Positions 16,887-26,451 of a DNA stretch of 64,000 bases are shown one piece after another. A program made the position numbers and the translations under genes. Each line of letters starts with the position of its first letter. Positions within the stretch are counted from its first letter, which is position 1. The stretch is from Bremerella cremea (GTDB taxonomy: Bacteria > Planctomycetota > Planctomycetia > Pirellulales > Pirellulaceae): positions 62,001-126,000 of the forward strand of contig NZ_QPEX01000044.1 of NCBI RefSeq assembly GCF_003335505.1, given 5' to 3'. The notes under the pieces were generated by a model, which was not told where the DNA came from, ran no database searches, and saw nothing but the letters and a program-made list of their open reading frames with translations.

Positions 16887-18176
16887 ATGCGGATACAAAC
16901 AACGCTTCTTCTCGTCCTCACTTTCGCTCATCTGGCCCATGCCGACGAGGATGACCAAGGTTGGAAAATCATCGGTTCAGTCGTCGATCCGCAAGGCAAT
17001 CAAGTCACTGACTACGAAGCGGCCGTTTCCTGGTCCGCCAACGGTAGTCGCTGGGATGAAGCGGGCGAGTTGATCGAAGTGAACGGCTTGGCCGATGCCC
17101 ACAAGATTTGGAAAGAAGAAGGGGTGCTCGTCCCCAATCCGAAGCGTCAGGGTAAGATTCTACCGGACGGCAAGTTTGAACTTTCGATGTCTCCGCATCC
17201 TTTCGCGTCCGTTCTTGTTCTCGATAAGAAGCGGCAACTTGGCGGGCTCAAACTGATTGAAACCCGTTCGAAGGTTGGGAATTCGATGACAGAAAAAGTT
17301 GAGATCCCGCTTCAGAAATTGGTCCGGGTAACAGCTAAGATCTACTGCGCCGAAGCAGGCCGAACACCAGATTGGTCGCATGTGCGTGTCTATCCCGTCG
17401 ATGAATGGACCGAGTTTCCTGCGTTCACCGGTTGCGGTTCGCTCAAAGGGGAGATCTCGTTTTTACTTCCTCCGGGAACCTACGATTTCGAAACCCATAG
17501 CGAATCCCCCGATGCCAAATTGCTGCTTCCCAAGGCGGACAAGCAGCTTAAACCTTCATCTGCCAAGCCTCCGGCTGGTCGCCGCGCGTTCACGTACCGC
17601 GTCTTGCCTCCGCGCGGTTTGCGGGTAACCATCCCCAGCGATGTCACCCACGTTGACCTGGGCGTGTTGAATGTTTCGCTTCCCAAAGACAAAGAAGGCA
17701 ACCTCGCGGATTACTCGCAGTTTTACGGCAAGCAGCCACCACCTCTCTCGATCACAGCCGCCCGTGGAGTGCCAGGTGATGTGAAACTGGAAGACTTTCG
17801 CGGTAAATGGGTCTTACTCGAGTTCTGGGCGCCTTGGTGCGGTGTATGTGTAGAGCATAGCTTGCCGCAGCTAACTAAATTCTACGAGCAGCACGCCGCC
17901 GATCGCGATCGATTCGAGATCCTGGCGATCTGCAACACCGAGCACGAAGAGACCCGCACGATCGAGGCGTACGACCAGGAAACTGAAAAGTTTGTCGAGA
18001 AACTCTGGCAAGGCAAACGCTTACCGTTCCCGGTGCTCGTTGACGGTGAAGGGAAGACGTCCGGCGTCTACGGCATCCAAGGCTGGCCTACCCAACTTCT
18101 GATTGATCCCGCAGGAAATCTTGTTCAAGGGGGCGATCTAACGATGCTGGAGGAGAAGCTAAAAGCAGGAAAGTAA
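16887..18176 (+). CDS. Secreted TlpA-like thioredoxin with a long N-terminal domain
   Basis: 429 residues. Signal peptide about 1-17 (ends A-H-A). The C-terminal 150 residues are a TlpA/ResA thioredoxin fold: W-V-L-L-E-F-W-A-P-W followed by the redox pair C318-G-V-C321, and the cis-Pro loop G-W-P-T-Q. The N-terminal 280 residues are beta-rich and not recognised, perhaps a carboxypeptidase-regulatory-like or Ig-like domain. ATG at 16887 is chosen because a reading from TTG at 16833 would bury the signal peptide. Such proteins reduce or exchange disulfides in the periplasm. The partner is unknown. Confidence 0.82.
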   Translation: MRIQTTLLLVLTFAHLAHADEDDQGWKIIGSVVDPQGNQVTDYEAAVSWSANGSRWDEAGELIEVNGLADAHKIWKEEGVLVPNPKRQGKILPDGKFELSMSPHPFASVLVLDKKRQLGGLKLIETRSKVGNSMTEKVEIPLQKLVRVTAKIYCAEAGRTPDWSHVRVYPVDEWTEFPAFTGCGSLKGEISFLLPPGTYDFETHSESPDAKLLLPKADKQLKPSSAKPPAGRRAFTYRVLPPRGLRVTIPSDVTHVDLGVLNVSLPKDKEGNLADYSQFYGKQPPPLSITAARGVPGDVKLEDFRGKWVLLEFWAPWCGVCVEHSLPQLTKFYEQHAADRDRFEILAICNTEHEETRTIEAYDQETEKFVEKLWQGKRLPFPVLVDGEGKTSGVYGIQGWPTQLLIDPAGNLVQGGDLTMLEEKLKAGK

Positions 18177-18359
18177 CCTGGTTTCTCGAAGCATTTGCTT
18201 GTTGGTCACGGCGTAACACCACTGTCAATTCTTTCCTGCGCAAATCTCTGAAAAAGCGGGCCGCTCCTCTGCTTGACGCCTGCTTGCCGGTTTGTCCCAA
18301 TGGGGTTCTACCGTTCCTACTGGGAACGATCCGATGAACGATTCAGAGGAAGCCAACCG

Positions 18360-19637
18360 ATGACAAGCCGGCCTGCGATTGCCGTTAGCGAAACCGACAA
18401 CGCCACTTCCACTGGCGAAGTTGCCGATAAGCCTGCCAAGCCGGTGCGGTTTCGATCGCTTGACGTGTTTCGCGGGGCGTCCGTGGCGCTGATGATTTTG
18501 GTGAACAATCCTGGCTCGTGGTCGGCCATGTACCCGCCGCTGCAGCATGCCGCGTGGCATGGTTGCACGCCGACCGACTTGGTCTTTCCATTCTTTCTCT
18601 TCGCCGTGGGGAATGCCCTGGCTTTTGTGCTCGCGAAGCTGCAGGATGCACCTGCCTATCAAGTGATTTGGCGGATTTTGCAACGGACGGTCTTGATCTT
18701 CGCGATCGGTTTTCTGCTGGGCTACTTTCCGTTTGTCTATTGGGATTCCGCTGGCGAGTTGGCTTGGAAGGCGTTTGAAGATCGTCGCATCATGGGTGTG
18801 TTGCAGCGAATCGCTCTCGCCTACGGCGGGGCGGCGCTGCTGATTTGGCTGCTGGCTCGGGGGGGGCAGACGAAGTGGGTTCTCAGCGCGACGACCCTGA
18901 TTTTGGTGGGCTATTGGATCGCGTGCTGGTGGTTGGGTGATCCGGCCGATCCCTATAGTCTGGAAGGTTACATCGGTACGAAGATCGACCGAGACCTATT
19001 CGGCGACAAGCATCTTTACCATGGCGAAGGCGTTCCGTTCGATCCGGAAGGGCTGTTCGGGACCATTCCCTCGATCGCTCAGGTGATGATTGGCTGGTGG
19101 GTTGGACGCACAATGATTCGCAGCGAAAAGAACCTAGCCCTGATTGGTCAGCTGGCAATTGTCGGTGTTCACCTGTTAGCGATCGCCTACTTCTGGCAGT
19201 TTTTGTTCCCGCTGAACAAAAAAATCTGGACGTCGACTTTTGTGCTGCACACGTGCGGGCTGGCGACGCTGGTGTTGGCAGCGATTGTATTTTGGTTGGA
19301 TGTGCCAGCGAAGCAGGGGGGCAGCTTCCCGAGATTGGCCAGCGCAACCCGCTGGCTGTTAGGTGGCGTGTTTCGATTCTTTGAAGTCTTTGGCAAGAAC
19401 CCGTTGTTTATCTTTGTCTTCAGTTCTTTGGTCGTGAAAACACTGGCCATGTTCCGCTGGCACCCTGCAGGTAGCGAGCGTTGGACGAGCCCGCTGCCGT
19501 GGCTGTATCAAAACGTCTTCACGTGGGAAGGAGTCGACCCGCGGTTAGGATCGTTTCTCTACAGCGTTTGCTTACTGATCGTCTACTGGCTGATCGTAGC
19601 GTTGATGGACTGGCGGAAGATTTATGTGAAGGTATAG
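18360..19637 (+). CDS. HGSNAT-like/DUF5009 acyltransferase membrane protein
   Basis: 425 residues with about ten transmembrane helices. It starts with a soluble N-terminus to about residue 36, then R-F-R-S-L-D-V-F-R-G, the signature of the heparan-alpha-glucosaminide N-acetyltransferase (YeiB/DUF1624-like) superfamily. A conserved H-A-A-W-H-G-C-T-P-T-D-L-V-F-P-F follows, containing the likely acyl-accepting His. V-F-G-K-N-P-L-F-I-F near the end is also typical. Family members move acetyl groups from cytoplasmic acetyl-CoA to sugars outside the membrane. ATG 18360 has an AGAGGA site about 10 bases upstream; the earlier TTG at 18273 is unlikely. Confidence 0.8.
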   Translation: MTSRPAIAVSETDNATSTGEVADKPAKPVRFRSLDVFRGASVALMILVNNPGSWSAMYPPLQHAAWHGCTPTDLVFPFFLFAVGNALAFVLAKLQDAPAYQVIWRILQRTVLIFAIGFLLGYFPFVYWDSAGELAWKAFEDRRIMGVLQRIALAYGGAALLIWLLARGGQTKWVLSATTLILVGYWIACWWLGDPADPYSLEGYIGTKIDRDLFGDKHLYHGEGVPFDPEGLFGTIPSIAQVMIGWWVGRTMIRSEKNLALIGQLAIVGVHLLAIAYFWQFLFPLNKKIWTSTFVLHTCGLATLVLAAIVFWLDVPAKQGGSFPRLASATRWLLGGVFRFFEVFGKNPLFIFVFSSLVVKTLAMFRWHPAGSERWTSPLPWLYQNVFTWEGVDPRLGSFLYSVCLLIVYWLIVALMDWRKIYVKV

Positions 19638-19864
19638 CCAACAAGCGGAAATAGATTTTCCACCTGGCTGAGGGTAGCGAAACTCTTTCTAAACAGCTTG
19701 CCAAGTAATCTCAGGGGTTCCTTCTGTCCCCAAAATTACTTTACTACCTGCACGGTCCGCCAGTAGACTTACAACACCCCCACAATAACCAAATCCCTTC
19801 AAGGTGTTTGGCGTCAGGGTTATCGTAACGCGCTCCCCGAACCTATCTTGAACCAAGGTCGCCC

Positions 19865-20419
19865 ATGGCCACTTTGCCAGAAGACACTGATCTGAAAGTC
19901 ACCATGAATCCGATCATTCCTTGGTTGGTGATTCTGTCAGGGGCGAGTTGGTTTGTTTTAGGAATTTTGATTACTACTCCACTATCCGCCCTACAAGCCG
20001 TTTTCGGTGGTTTGTTTTTGGCGGGAAGTGGCGTGATTGTGTTTGCCGGCGGCTGGTTCTGGTGGAAACATCTGCCGGTGGTCTTACGCATGACCTCGGC
20101 GGGCCTTGAGGTACCTCGATTGAAATCAACGTACCAGTGGGAAGACATTGAAGAGGTCGCTGTCCAGCGGATTTTTGTCCCTAAGGAACTGAAATGCCTA
20201 TGCGTGCGGATAAAACTTGAATCGCGAGACAAGTATGGTTTGCCAGATCCGCAACAATCGAAGGATGTCTTTCAGAAGATGCTCTCCAATTTTGCTGACA
20301 CTTACGACTTTCGTCTGAGCCAACAAGAACTTCTGATAGACGTTGAGTGTCTGAAGACAGAAATCGAACGACGAATCGCCCTGGCGTCGTCGCGTCCTCC
20401 GAAAGCATGGCTGAATTAG
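19865..20419 (+). CDS. Hypothetical protein with two membrane helices and a PH-like domain
   Basis: 184 residues. Two hydrophobic helices (about 17-37 and 42-64) separated by a short loop are followed by V-V-L-R-M-T-S-A-G-L-E-V-P and Y-Q-W-E-D-I-E-E-V, the usual beginning of a bacterial PH-like (DUF304-type) domain, with a helical end. Such proteins sit at the cytoplasmic membrane. It is alone on its strand and converges on typA. Confidence 0.55.
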   Translation: MATLPEDTDLKVTMNPIIPWLVILSGASWFVLGILITTPLSALQAVFGGLFLAGSGVIVFAGGWFWWKHLPVVLRMTSAGLEVPRLKSTYQWEDIEEVAVQRIFVPKELKCLCVRIKLESRDKYGLPDPQQSKDVFQKMLSNFADTYDFRLSQQELLIDVECLKTEIERRIALASSRPPKAWLN

Positions 20420-20466
20420 CAGGCTCATACATTTCAGCCAATCAACCAGACGAGCCGTGTACAAAC

Positions 20467-20496
20467 AACAACACCCACGAAATCGTGGGTGTTGTT
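20467..20496. terminator. Bidirectional hairpin terminator between convergent genes
   Basis: A perfect 14-base inverted repeat, AACAACACCCACGA (20467-20480) against TCGTGGGTGTTGTT (20483-20496), lies midway between a plus-strand stop at 20419 and the typA stop at 20528. T/A tails on both sides suit termination in both directions. Confidence 0.75.
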
Positions 20497-20527
20497 GCAC
20501 GCTATGCTGTTTGCCTTAGAAGGAAAG

Positions 20528-22336
20528 TTACTTCCGGCTTTGGCGACGTCGGTCGGTTTCCTTTAGCAGGATCTTCCGCAGACGAATGTTATTTGGCGTG
20601 ACTTCCACAAGCTCGTCGTCTTCGATGTATTCCAAAGCGACTTCCAAGCTCATGTCCCTCGGTGGACGCAGGACGATGTTTTCGTCGGAACCGGAGGCCC
20701 GCATGTTGGTCAGCTTCTTTTCCTTGGTGGGGTTCACCGTCAGGTCATCGCTTCGCGAATTCTCGCCGACGATCATCCCTTCGTACACTTCGTCGCCGTG
20801 GCGGACGAACATGTCCGAGCGTTCCTGCAGGGCGAACAGGGCAAAGCCAACCGCCTTGCCGCTGACCATGGAAATCATCGCTCCATTTGCTCGGCGCGGA
20901 ACATCACCCGAGACAGGACGGTATTCCTCGAAACGATGGTTGACGATTGCTTCGCCCTGGGTCGAGTTGAGCAACTTGGTTCGCAGCCCGATCAGGCCGC
21001 GCGAAGGAATCGTGAAGATGACCTGGGTGTAATCGCCGCGTGGCTGCATTTCGACCAATTCGCCACGACGCTCGCCAACCAGTTCCATCACCGGGCCCAT
21101 CTTTTCGGACGGGACTTCGATCACCAATTGTTCGTACGGCTCTTCCTTCACGCCGTTGTTGGTACGCATGATCACTTGTGGCTTGCCGACCGCCAGTTCG
21201 TAACCTTCGCGGCGCATCGTCTCGATCAAAACGGCCAAATGCAACACACCTCGACCGCTAACGAGGAAGCTATCAGCCGTTTCGCCGGGACGAACTCGCA
21301 GGGCGACGTTTCGTTCCAGTTCTTTGAAAAGTCGATCACGCAGATTACGCGATGTCACGTACTTACCATCTTTGCCCAGCAGTGGCGACGTGTTGATGGT
21401 GAACATCATTTCCAGCGTCGGGGCGTCGACCGCCACGCGTGGCAGCGGGTTCGGCTTATCGGGCGAGCAGATGGTATCGCCAATATCAATGTCTTCCAGA
21501 CCGGTTACGGCAATGATATCGCCGGCGGTTCCTTCTTCGACTTCAACACGGCCAAGGTTCTCGAAGGCGTGCAAGGCGACGATGCGGCCACGCTGCATTT
21601 CGCCGTCTGCTTTCGAGACGAGAACGCTTTGTCCTTTTTTGATTTTGCCAGACTTGATGCGGCCAATGGCGATACGCCCGGTGTACTCAGACCAGTCGAG
21701 CGTGGTGACACGCATCTGTAGCGGGTCATCGGGGTTCACATCGGGACCAGGGATGTGCTTGAGTACCAGGTCCAGCAGCGGACGCATGTCCCCTTCGCGA
21801 ACATCGGGATCGTCCGAAGCGAAGCCTGCCTTGGCGCTGGCAAACAGGTAAGGGAAGTCAGCAATGTCGTCGTGAGCCCCTAGCGACAGGAACAGATCGA
21901 GCACTTCGTCGATCACTTCGTGCGGGCGGGCATCTTGTTTATCAATCTTGTTGACCAGCACGATCGGCTTCAGCCCAACTTCCAGGGCCTTAGAAAGGAC
22001 GAACCGCGTTTGTGGCATCGGCCCTTCCGCCGCATCAACCAGCACGACAGCCCCATCCGCCATGCTGAGCACCCGCTCGACTTCGCCGCCAAAGTCGGCG
22101 TGTCCTGGCGTATCGACGATGTTGATCTTCACACCGTTGTAGGGGAGGGCGATGTTTTTCGCCAGAATAGTAATGCCGCGCTCTTTTTCCAGGTCGTTTG
22201 AATCAAGGATTCGTTCGCTGGTGAGCTGGCTGGCCCGAAACTGGCCGCTTTGATGCAGCAAGCAGTCTACCAGGGTCGTTTTGCCGTGGTCGACGTGGGC
22301 AATGATCACAATATTTCGAAGGTCGTCGCGTCGCAT
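20528..22336 (-). CDS. typA: TypA/BipA ribosome-associated GTPase
   Basis: 602 residues, the usual length. All GTPase motifs are present: G1 A-H-V-D-H-G-K-T (about 13-20), switch I E-R-G-I-T-I-L-A-K-N, G3 D-T-P-G-H-A-D-F-G-G, G4 N-K-I-D-K, and G5 S-A-K-A-G. The C-terminal half has the elongation-factor-like domains and the TypA-specific end. The protein binds ribosomes, aids 50S assembly and adaptation to cold or stress, and is highly conserved. It converges with the upstream PH-like gene and shares a bidirectional terminator with it. Confidence 0.97.
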   Translation of the reverse strand: MRRDDLRNIVIIAHVDHGKTTLVDCLLHQSGQFRASQLTSERILDSNDLEKERGITILAKNIALPYNGVKINIVDTPGHADFGGEVERVLSMADGAVVLVDAAEGPMPQTRFVLSKALEVGLKPIVLVNKIDKQDARPHEVIDEVLDLFLSLGAHDDIADFPYLFASAKAGFASDDPDVREGDMRPLLDLVLKHIPGPDVNPDDPLQMRVTTLDWSEYTGRIAIGRIKSGKIKKGQSVLVSKADGEMQRGRIVALHAFENLGRVEVEEGTAGDIIAVTGLEDIDIGDTICSPDKPNPLPRVAVDAPTLEMMFTINTSPLLGKDGKYVTSRNLRDRLFKELERNVALRVRPGETADSFLVSGRGVLHLAVLIETMRREGYELAVGKPQVIMRTNNGVKEEPYEQLVIEVPSEKMGPVMELVGERRGELVEMQPRGDYTQVIFTIPSRGLIGLRTKLLNSTQGEAIVNHRFEEYRPVSGDVPRRANGAMISMVSGKAVGFALFALQERSDMFVRHGDEVYEGMIVGENSRSDDLTVNPTKEKKLTNMRASGSDENIVLRPPRDMSLEVALEYIEDDELVEVTPNNIRLRKILLKETDRRRQSRK

Positions 22337-22635
22337 ACTATATTAGCGTGGTAAATAGAAGGCCGTTACTTCTCGTTCCCCAGCCCCGAATCCTAGCAGA
22401 TTCACACGTTTTTGGGGTAGGGGCCCCGCCCTTACATTCGCAAATCCACATGAAACGGCACGATATTTTCCTTCAGGTTAACATTCTGGGAACCCAAAAT
22501 GGCCCGCAGCAGGCCCAATCGGCAGAGGGGGCAAGCTAAATTCTGGTAACTTAGCTTCTCTTGCTCTTAACGTGAGATACGATTCTCACCAAGGGGGAGG
22601 GCGAGCCGTGGGGCCGTCTTCATGATTATCCAAGA

Positions 22636-23658
22636 ATGTCGACGGAAAACGGGTTTCCCATGCATACTTTTCGCTGTGTTTGTCACAGTAAGCTCTTCTT
22701 CGGCAATACCAACTGCGTTTCGTGCCAACGCACGGTAGCCATGTGTCCAGCATGCCGTCAAGTTTCGGCAATGGAGGAACTTGAGGACGGAACGTGGAAG
22801 TGCCTGCGTAATGGTTGCGGTCAGAGACAACGTTTTTGCCAGAATCGCGTGGAACATGCCGCTTGCAACTGGGGGGTGCTATTCGAGGAAAAAGACCAGA
22901 CGCTGTGTACCAACTGCCGTTTGAACCAGATGATCCCCGATCTTTCGGTGCCTGGTAACTTAGAGAAATGGCAACGCCTGGAAGCTGCCAAGCGTCGTGT
23001 GCTGTACATCATCGAGGCGATCGGCTTGCCGATTGGCATGCCAGATCAGGAAGAGCTTTTACCGCTCGGTTTCGAGTTTAAAGCGGACGGGGCCAAGCCG
23101 GTGAGCACAGGGCATGCAGGTGGGCTGATTGTGATCAACATCAAAGAAGCCGATAGTGTTCATCGCGAACAAACCCGAGTTGAATTTGGCGAGCCGCAAC
23201 GAACCCTGGTTGGCCACTTTCGCCACGAACTGGGGCATTACTATTGGGACTTGCTGGTAAAGCCCCATCACCTGGAAGCCTTTCGGGAAAAGTTCGGCAA
23301 CGAAGAGAGCCCCACCTATACCGAAGCCCTGCAAGCCTACTACGCCAACGGCCCGAAGCCCAATTGGCCGAAGCAATATGTATCCGCCTATGCCAGCATG
23401 CACCCTTGGGAAGACTTTGCGGAAAGCTTCGCCACCTATCTCGACATGGTGGCGATTGTCACCACGGCCGATCACTTCGAGCAAGAAAATCAACGGTTCG
23501 AGTCGTATGACTTCGACGAGCTTCTAAACGCGTACCGTGAAATTGGCATTATGGCCAACGAATTCAACCGTGAGATCGGCCTGTTAGATTTGGTTCCCGA
23601 AGTCTTCACCGCTCCGGTGATCGAAAAACTCCGCTTTGTGCATACCCTGACCGGATAG
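22636..23658 (+). CDS. Zinc-ribbon plus zinc-dependent peptidase-like protein (Peptidase_Mx type)
   Basis: 340 residues. The first 110 residues hold several cysteine pairs (C-V-C at 14-16, C-V-S-C, C-P-A-C, C-T-N-C) forming zinc-ribbon units. The core has the metal motif H197-E-L-G-H201 within F-R-H-E-L-G-H-Y-Y-W, and P-W-E-D-F-A-E-S-F-A-T-Y about 60 residues later provides the likely third ligand. This is the family annotated as putative zinc-binding metallopeptidase. It has no signal peptide, so it is cytoplasmic. No substrate is known. It lies in the gap upstream of typA, transcribed away from it. An internal ATG at 22660 is an alternative start. Confidence 0.8.
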   Translation: MSTENGFPMHTFRCVCHSKLFFGNTNCVSCQRTVAMCPACRQVSAMEELEDGTWKCLRNGCGQRQRFCQNRVEHAACNWGVLFEEKDQTLCTNCRLNQMIPDLSVPGNLEKWQRLEAAKRRVLYIIEAIGLPIGMPDQEELLPLGFEFKADGAKPVSTGHAGGLIVINIKEADSVHREQTRVEFGEPQRTLVGHFRHELGHYYWDLLVKPHHLEAFREKFGNEESPTYTEALQAYYANGPKPNWPKQYVSAYASMHPWEDFAESFATYLDMVAIVTTADHFEQENQRFESYDFDELLNAYREIGIMANEFNREIGLLDLVPEVFTAPVIEKLRFVHTLTG

Positions 23659-23713
23659 ACCCCCGCTTCTGGCGGTTGACTTTCTTGGGTGCGGCTCGCT
23701 ACCGTATTGCTTC

Positions 23714-24397
23714 ATGGAGCTTAACCCCAAGATGTCTACTGCTGATGATCCACGGAGCGTTCCGGTCGATGGCGATCGGTTGCGCAAGTTTCGCCACACA
23801 ATTGGCCTCACCCAAGAAGAGGCAGCGGCCCGGTCTGGTTATACCGAGCGATTGATTCGCAAACTTGAACGGGGCGGCCCCGTTCAGCTGCAAACCGTAA
23901 AAGATGTGCTGGAAGCGTATGCGCAGCTTTCGGAAGAGATTAGCACCTATCCGCTCGAACTGATCTTACTTCACCGCAACAGCCAAACCCCAGAGAAGCT
24001 AATCCGGAACTGGTTCGATCGCGTTTTCAATCAACGCGATCTCGCTGCGATCGACGAGTTAATGCACCCCGAGGTCGTCCTGTTCGCCGAAGGGGAAACG
24101 CGGATTGGGCGCCAGATCATTCGCGAGCGTGTCGCGGCGATCTTGCGTGGCTTCGATCCGCTGCATATCGAGATCGAGAATATCATTGCCGGTCCGGACC
24201 ACGGGGTTGCCTATTGGCATGTCGAAAAGACCCACGTGGGCGAGTTCTTAGGAATTCCAGCGACCGGTAAAACGGTTACCCTGCGCGGAAGTTCGTACGC
24301 CAAATTCGCTCACGACCAAATCATAGAGGGACGCGATCACTGGGACGTTCAAGACTTGGTTCAAAAGCTTACCGGCCATCCCAGCAAGCCGGTTTGA
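23714..24397 (+). CDS. XRE helix-turn-helix fused to a SnoaL-like domain
   Basis: 227 residues. Residues about 21-75 are a classic XRE/HTH_3 helix-turn-helix (L-R-K-F-R-H-T-I-G-L-T-Q-E-E-A-A-A-R-S-G). From about 93 the chain turns into an NTF2/SnoaL-like cone (I-R-N-W-F-D-R-V-F-N-Q-R-D-L-A-A-I-D-E-L-M). SnoaL-like pockets bind small hydrophobic ligands, so this looks like a one-component regulator with a ligand pocket. Its own targets are unknown. Confidence 0.8.
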   Translation: MELNPKMSTADDPRSVPVDGDRLRKFRHTIGLTQEEAAARSGYTERLIRKLERGGPVQLQTVKDVLEAYAQLSEEISTYPLELILLHRNSQTPEKLIRNWFDRVFNQRDLAAIDELMHPEVVLFAEGETRIGRQIIRERVAAILRGFDPLHIEIENIIAGPDHGVAYWHVEKTHVGEFLGIPATGKTVTLRGSSYAKFAHDQIIEGRDHWDVQDLVQKLTGHPSKPV

Positions 24398-25070
24398 TCA
24401 GCCGTATTATTACTGCCTCTAATCCGCAACGACTTCTCCCCATTGCCCAATGCGAGCTTACCTCGCTTGTACCTCGAAGATCAAAATCTTTCAAAGCGGC
24501 AGCCACTTCTTGTATGGGCAACATTCGTGTCGTGAGCACGATTACCGTTTGCGTGTTAAGGCATTTCGGCATGACGCGAAATGCTCCTCTCCGCAAATGA
24601 TCTTCTGATCGTTTCCAATCCCACAAAGCTTTGCGACGAGATCGTTTGCGGGGGAATCTCTGGCGTCGGCAGTCGCCTTGCCAAGCAACCTGGGTCAGCC
24701 AAACCGCTTAGTTAATGCTTGCTGACAAGGGACCTTTTTAACTCTGAAAAGAATAAAATGATTTAGCGTGCTATCAAAAACAGCACGTCGCTGCTTAAGC
24801 GTTCAACAAATCGAGAAAACCAGTTCAGCAAGAGGTCATTTTTTAACCACCCTCGCGAGGCGAATACGCCGTCACAAAGAACTAAACTCCCCCCAGACAG
24901 GCGAATAAAACAGACACAATTCTCTCTATTGCGTCTAACCATTGTCGTTTTTGCGCAGAAATACAAAATACAATCGCAGCGGAACGGTGAATGATATAAC
25001 GTCACATCAATCTTTTTTTTCTCTTCCATTTTCTGTTTGTCGCTCTTTGTTGGGCATGAGGGAGGAACTC
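24398..25070. other. Long intergenic region with one hairpin
   Basis: 673 bases between two plus-strand genes. GCATTTCG (24561-24568) pairs with CGAAATGC (24577-24584) as a small stem without a T-run. The part near 24740-25000 is AT-rich and probably carries the promoter of the DUF1559 gene. Reading frames here have no protein character. Confidence 0.45.
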
Positions 25071-25991
25071 ATGGTTCTAAGGTCACGGCGTGGCTTCACG
25101 CTTGTCGAATTGCTCGTCGTAATTGCGATCATTGGTGTCTTGATCGCACTTTTGTTGCCGGCGGTGCAACAAGCACGCGAAGCCGCTCGCCGTATGAGTT
25201 GCAGCAACAACATGAAACAGTTGGGGCTGGCACTGCACAACTATCACGACACCTTTAAAGTCTTTCCTTATGGCTGGCTATCTTCTAGCCAACGGCAAAC
25301 ACTGAAGCGTGATTGTTGGTTTCAGCGGATCTTGCCATTCATTGAACAAGGGGCAATGTACGATCAGTACGAGGCCTGGAATGGTGAGTGGATCATGGAT
25401 ACTCCGCCAGCGCTCAAAGACTTGCAAGTCGAGATGATCGTCTGCCCATCCGAAGCCTCCTCGCCTGCCGTGGGTGGTTCCGGCGGAAAACGCGCTGGTG
25501 GCGATGGCTTCCAAGGAAGTTATGTTGGTTGCCGAGGCTCACAAATCTTGCAACGGACCGGCGAGAACGGTGGTATCTTCAACTTGGCATCGAAGACCAA
25601 GTTTGCCTCGGTGATCGATGGTACCAGCAACACGCTGGCTTTTAGTGAAGCGATCATTCGTGGCTCAGCCAACACCGGTGGTTGGGGCGGCCCAGGTGGT
25701 TATTGGGGTGGTGCTGAATGGGGTGGCTTTGGCTACACCTGCTACGAGCCGCCAAACACCACGGTTCCAGATCGAATCTACAAGTGTAAGAACGAGAGTT
25801 TCCCAGGTTCCCCGTGTGTTTCTGTAGGCAGCACGACTGAAATCGAAACCTACGCACGCAGCTATCACCCAGGCGGTGTCATGGCCACGCTGTGCGATGG
25901 TTCGGTCCGTTTCATCCCCGAAACGATCAATCGCCAAACTTACCAAGCTCTGGGAACTCGCCAAGGCGGTGAAGTCGTAGGAGAGTATTAA
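25071..25991 (+). CDS. DUF1559 prepilin-type surface protein
   Basis: 306 residues. The N-terminus R-R-G-F-T-L-V-E-L-L-V-V-I-A-I-I-G-V-L-I is a textbook prepilin signal, cleaved before Phe with Glu at mature position 5, followed by the DUF1559 hallmarks L-P-A-V-Q-Q-A-R-E-A-A-R-R and Q-L-G-L-A-L-H-N-Y-H-D, and the closing F-C-D-G-S-V-R-F-like H-P-G-G-V-M-A-T-L-C-D-G-S-V. Planctomycetes carry dozens to hundreds of these of unknown role. ATG 25071 has GGGAGGA 6 bases upstream; earlier ATGs at 24942 and 25056 lack a signal in place. It is cotranscribed with the lipoprotein gene 7 bases downstream. Confidence 0.92.
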   Translation: MVLRSRRGFTLVELLVVIAIIGVLIALLLPAVQQAREAARRMSCSNNMKQLGLALHNYHDTFKVFPYGWLSSSQRQTLKRDCWFQRILPFIEQGAMYDQYEAWNGEWIMDTPPALKDLQVEMIVCPSEASSPAVGGSGGKRAGGDGFQGSYVGCRGSQILQRTGENGGIFNLASKTKFASVIDGTSNTLAFSEAIIRGSANTGGWGGPGGYWGGAEWGGFGYTCYEPPNTTVPDRIYKCKNESFPGSPCVSVGSTTEIETYARSYHPGGVMATLCDGSVRFIPETINRQTYQALGTRQGGEVVGEY

Positions 25992-25998
25992 TCTCGTT

Positions 25999-26430
25999 AT
26001 GAAACAGGCAAACATGAAACAGTTTCAACCCTTGCTACTTCTGGCATGTGGGGTCTTCACAGCCTTAACCGGATGTGGCGGTACGTCAGGTCCGAAGACG
26101 GTAGACGTAACCGGCAAGGTTTCGCTTGATGGAACCCCAGTCGATAGCGGACAGATTTACTTCCGAGCCGAAGATGGCAGCAACACGTACGCTACCAAAA
26201 TCGAAAAAGGAGCTTACGAGGCAAAAGTCACACCGGGCGCCAAGAAGATTGAAATCATTGGCTACCGCGACATTCCTGGTAAGTTCGTGGAAGTGAATCC
26301 TGGTGAGAAAGAACCTGCTCGCGAAATGTTCATTCCTCGGCAGTTTAACAGCGATTCGACCTTGTCGTTAAACATCGGGGAAGATCAAAGCAAGCTGGAA
26401 GAAAACTTCGAGCTGAAAACCAAAGGTTAA
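25999..26430 (+). CDS. Small lipoprotein with a carboxypeptidase-regulatory-like fold, partner of DUF1559
   Basis: 143 residues. The signal ends in the lipobox L-T-G-C27. The body is a small beta-sandwich of the kind called transthyretin- or carboxypeptidase-regulatory-like: V-D-V-T-G-K-V-S-L-D-G-T-P-V-D-S-G-Q-I-Y-F then A-K-V-T-P-G-A-K-K-I-E. Such lipoproteins are very often found behind DUF1559 genes in planctomycetes, and the 7-base spacing supports an operon. ATG at 26014 is a possible alternative start. The role is unknown, perhaps surface anchoring. Confidence 0.85.
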   Translation: MKQANMKQFQPLLLLACGVFTALTGCGGTSGPKTVDVTGKVSLDGTPVDSGQIYFRAEDGSNTYATKIEKGAYEAKVTPGAKKIEIIGYRDIPGKFVEVNPGEKEPAREMFIPRQFNSDSTLSLNIGEDQSKLEENFELKTKG

Positions 26431-26451
26431 TCAGCAAACTCTCTAAAGAGA

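Noticed and set aside
20798..21721. 307-codon open frame on the plus strand
   Set aside because: Antisense shadow of typA; composition is unlike a real protein.
24394..24600. 68-codon plus-strand frame
   Set aside because: No RBS or family; intergenic noise.
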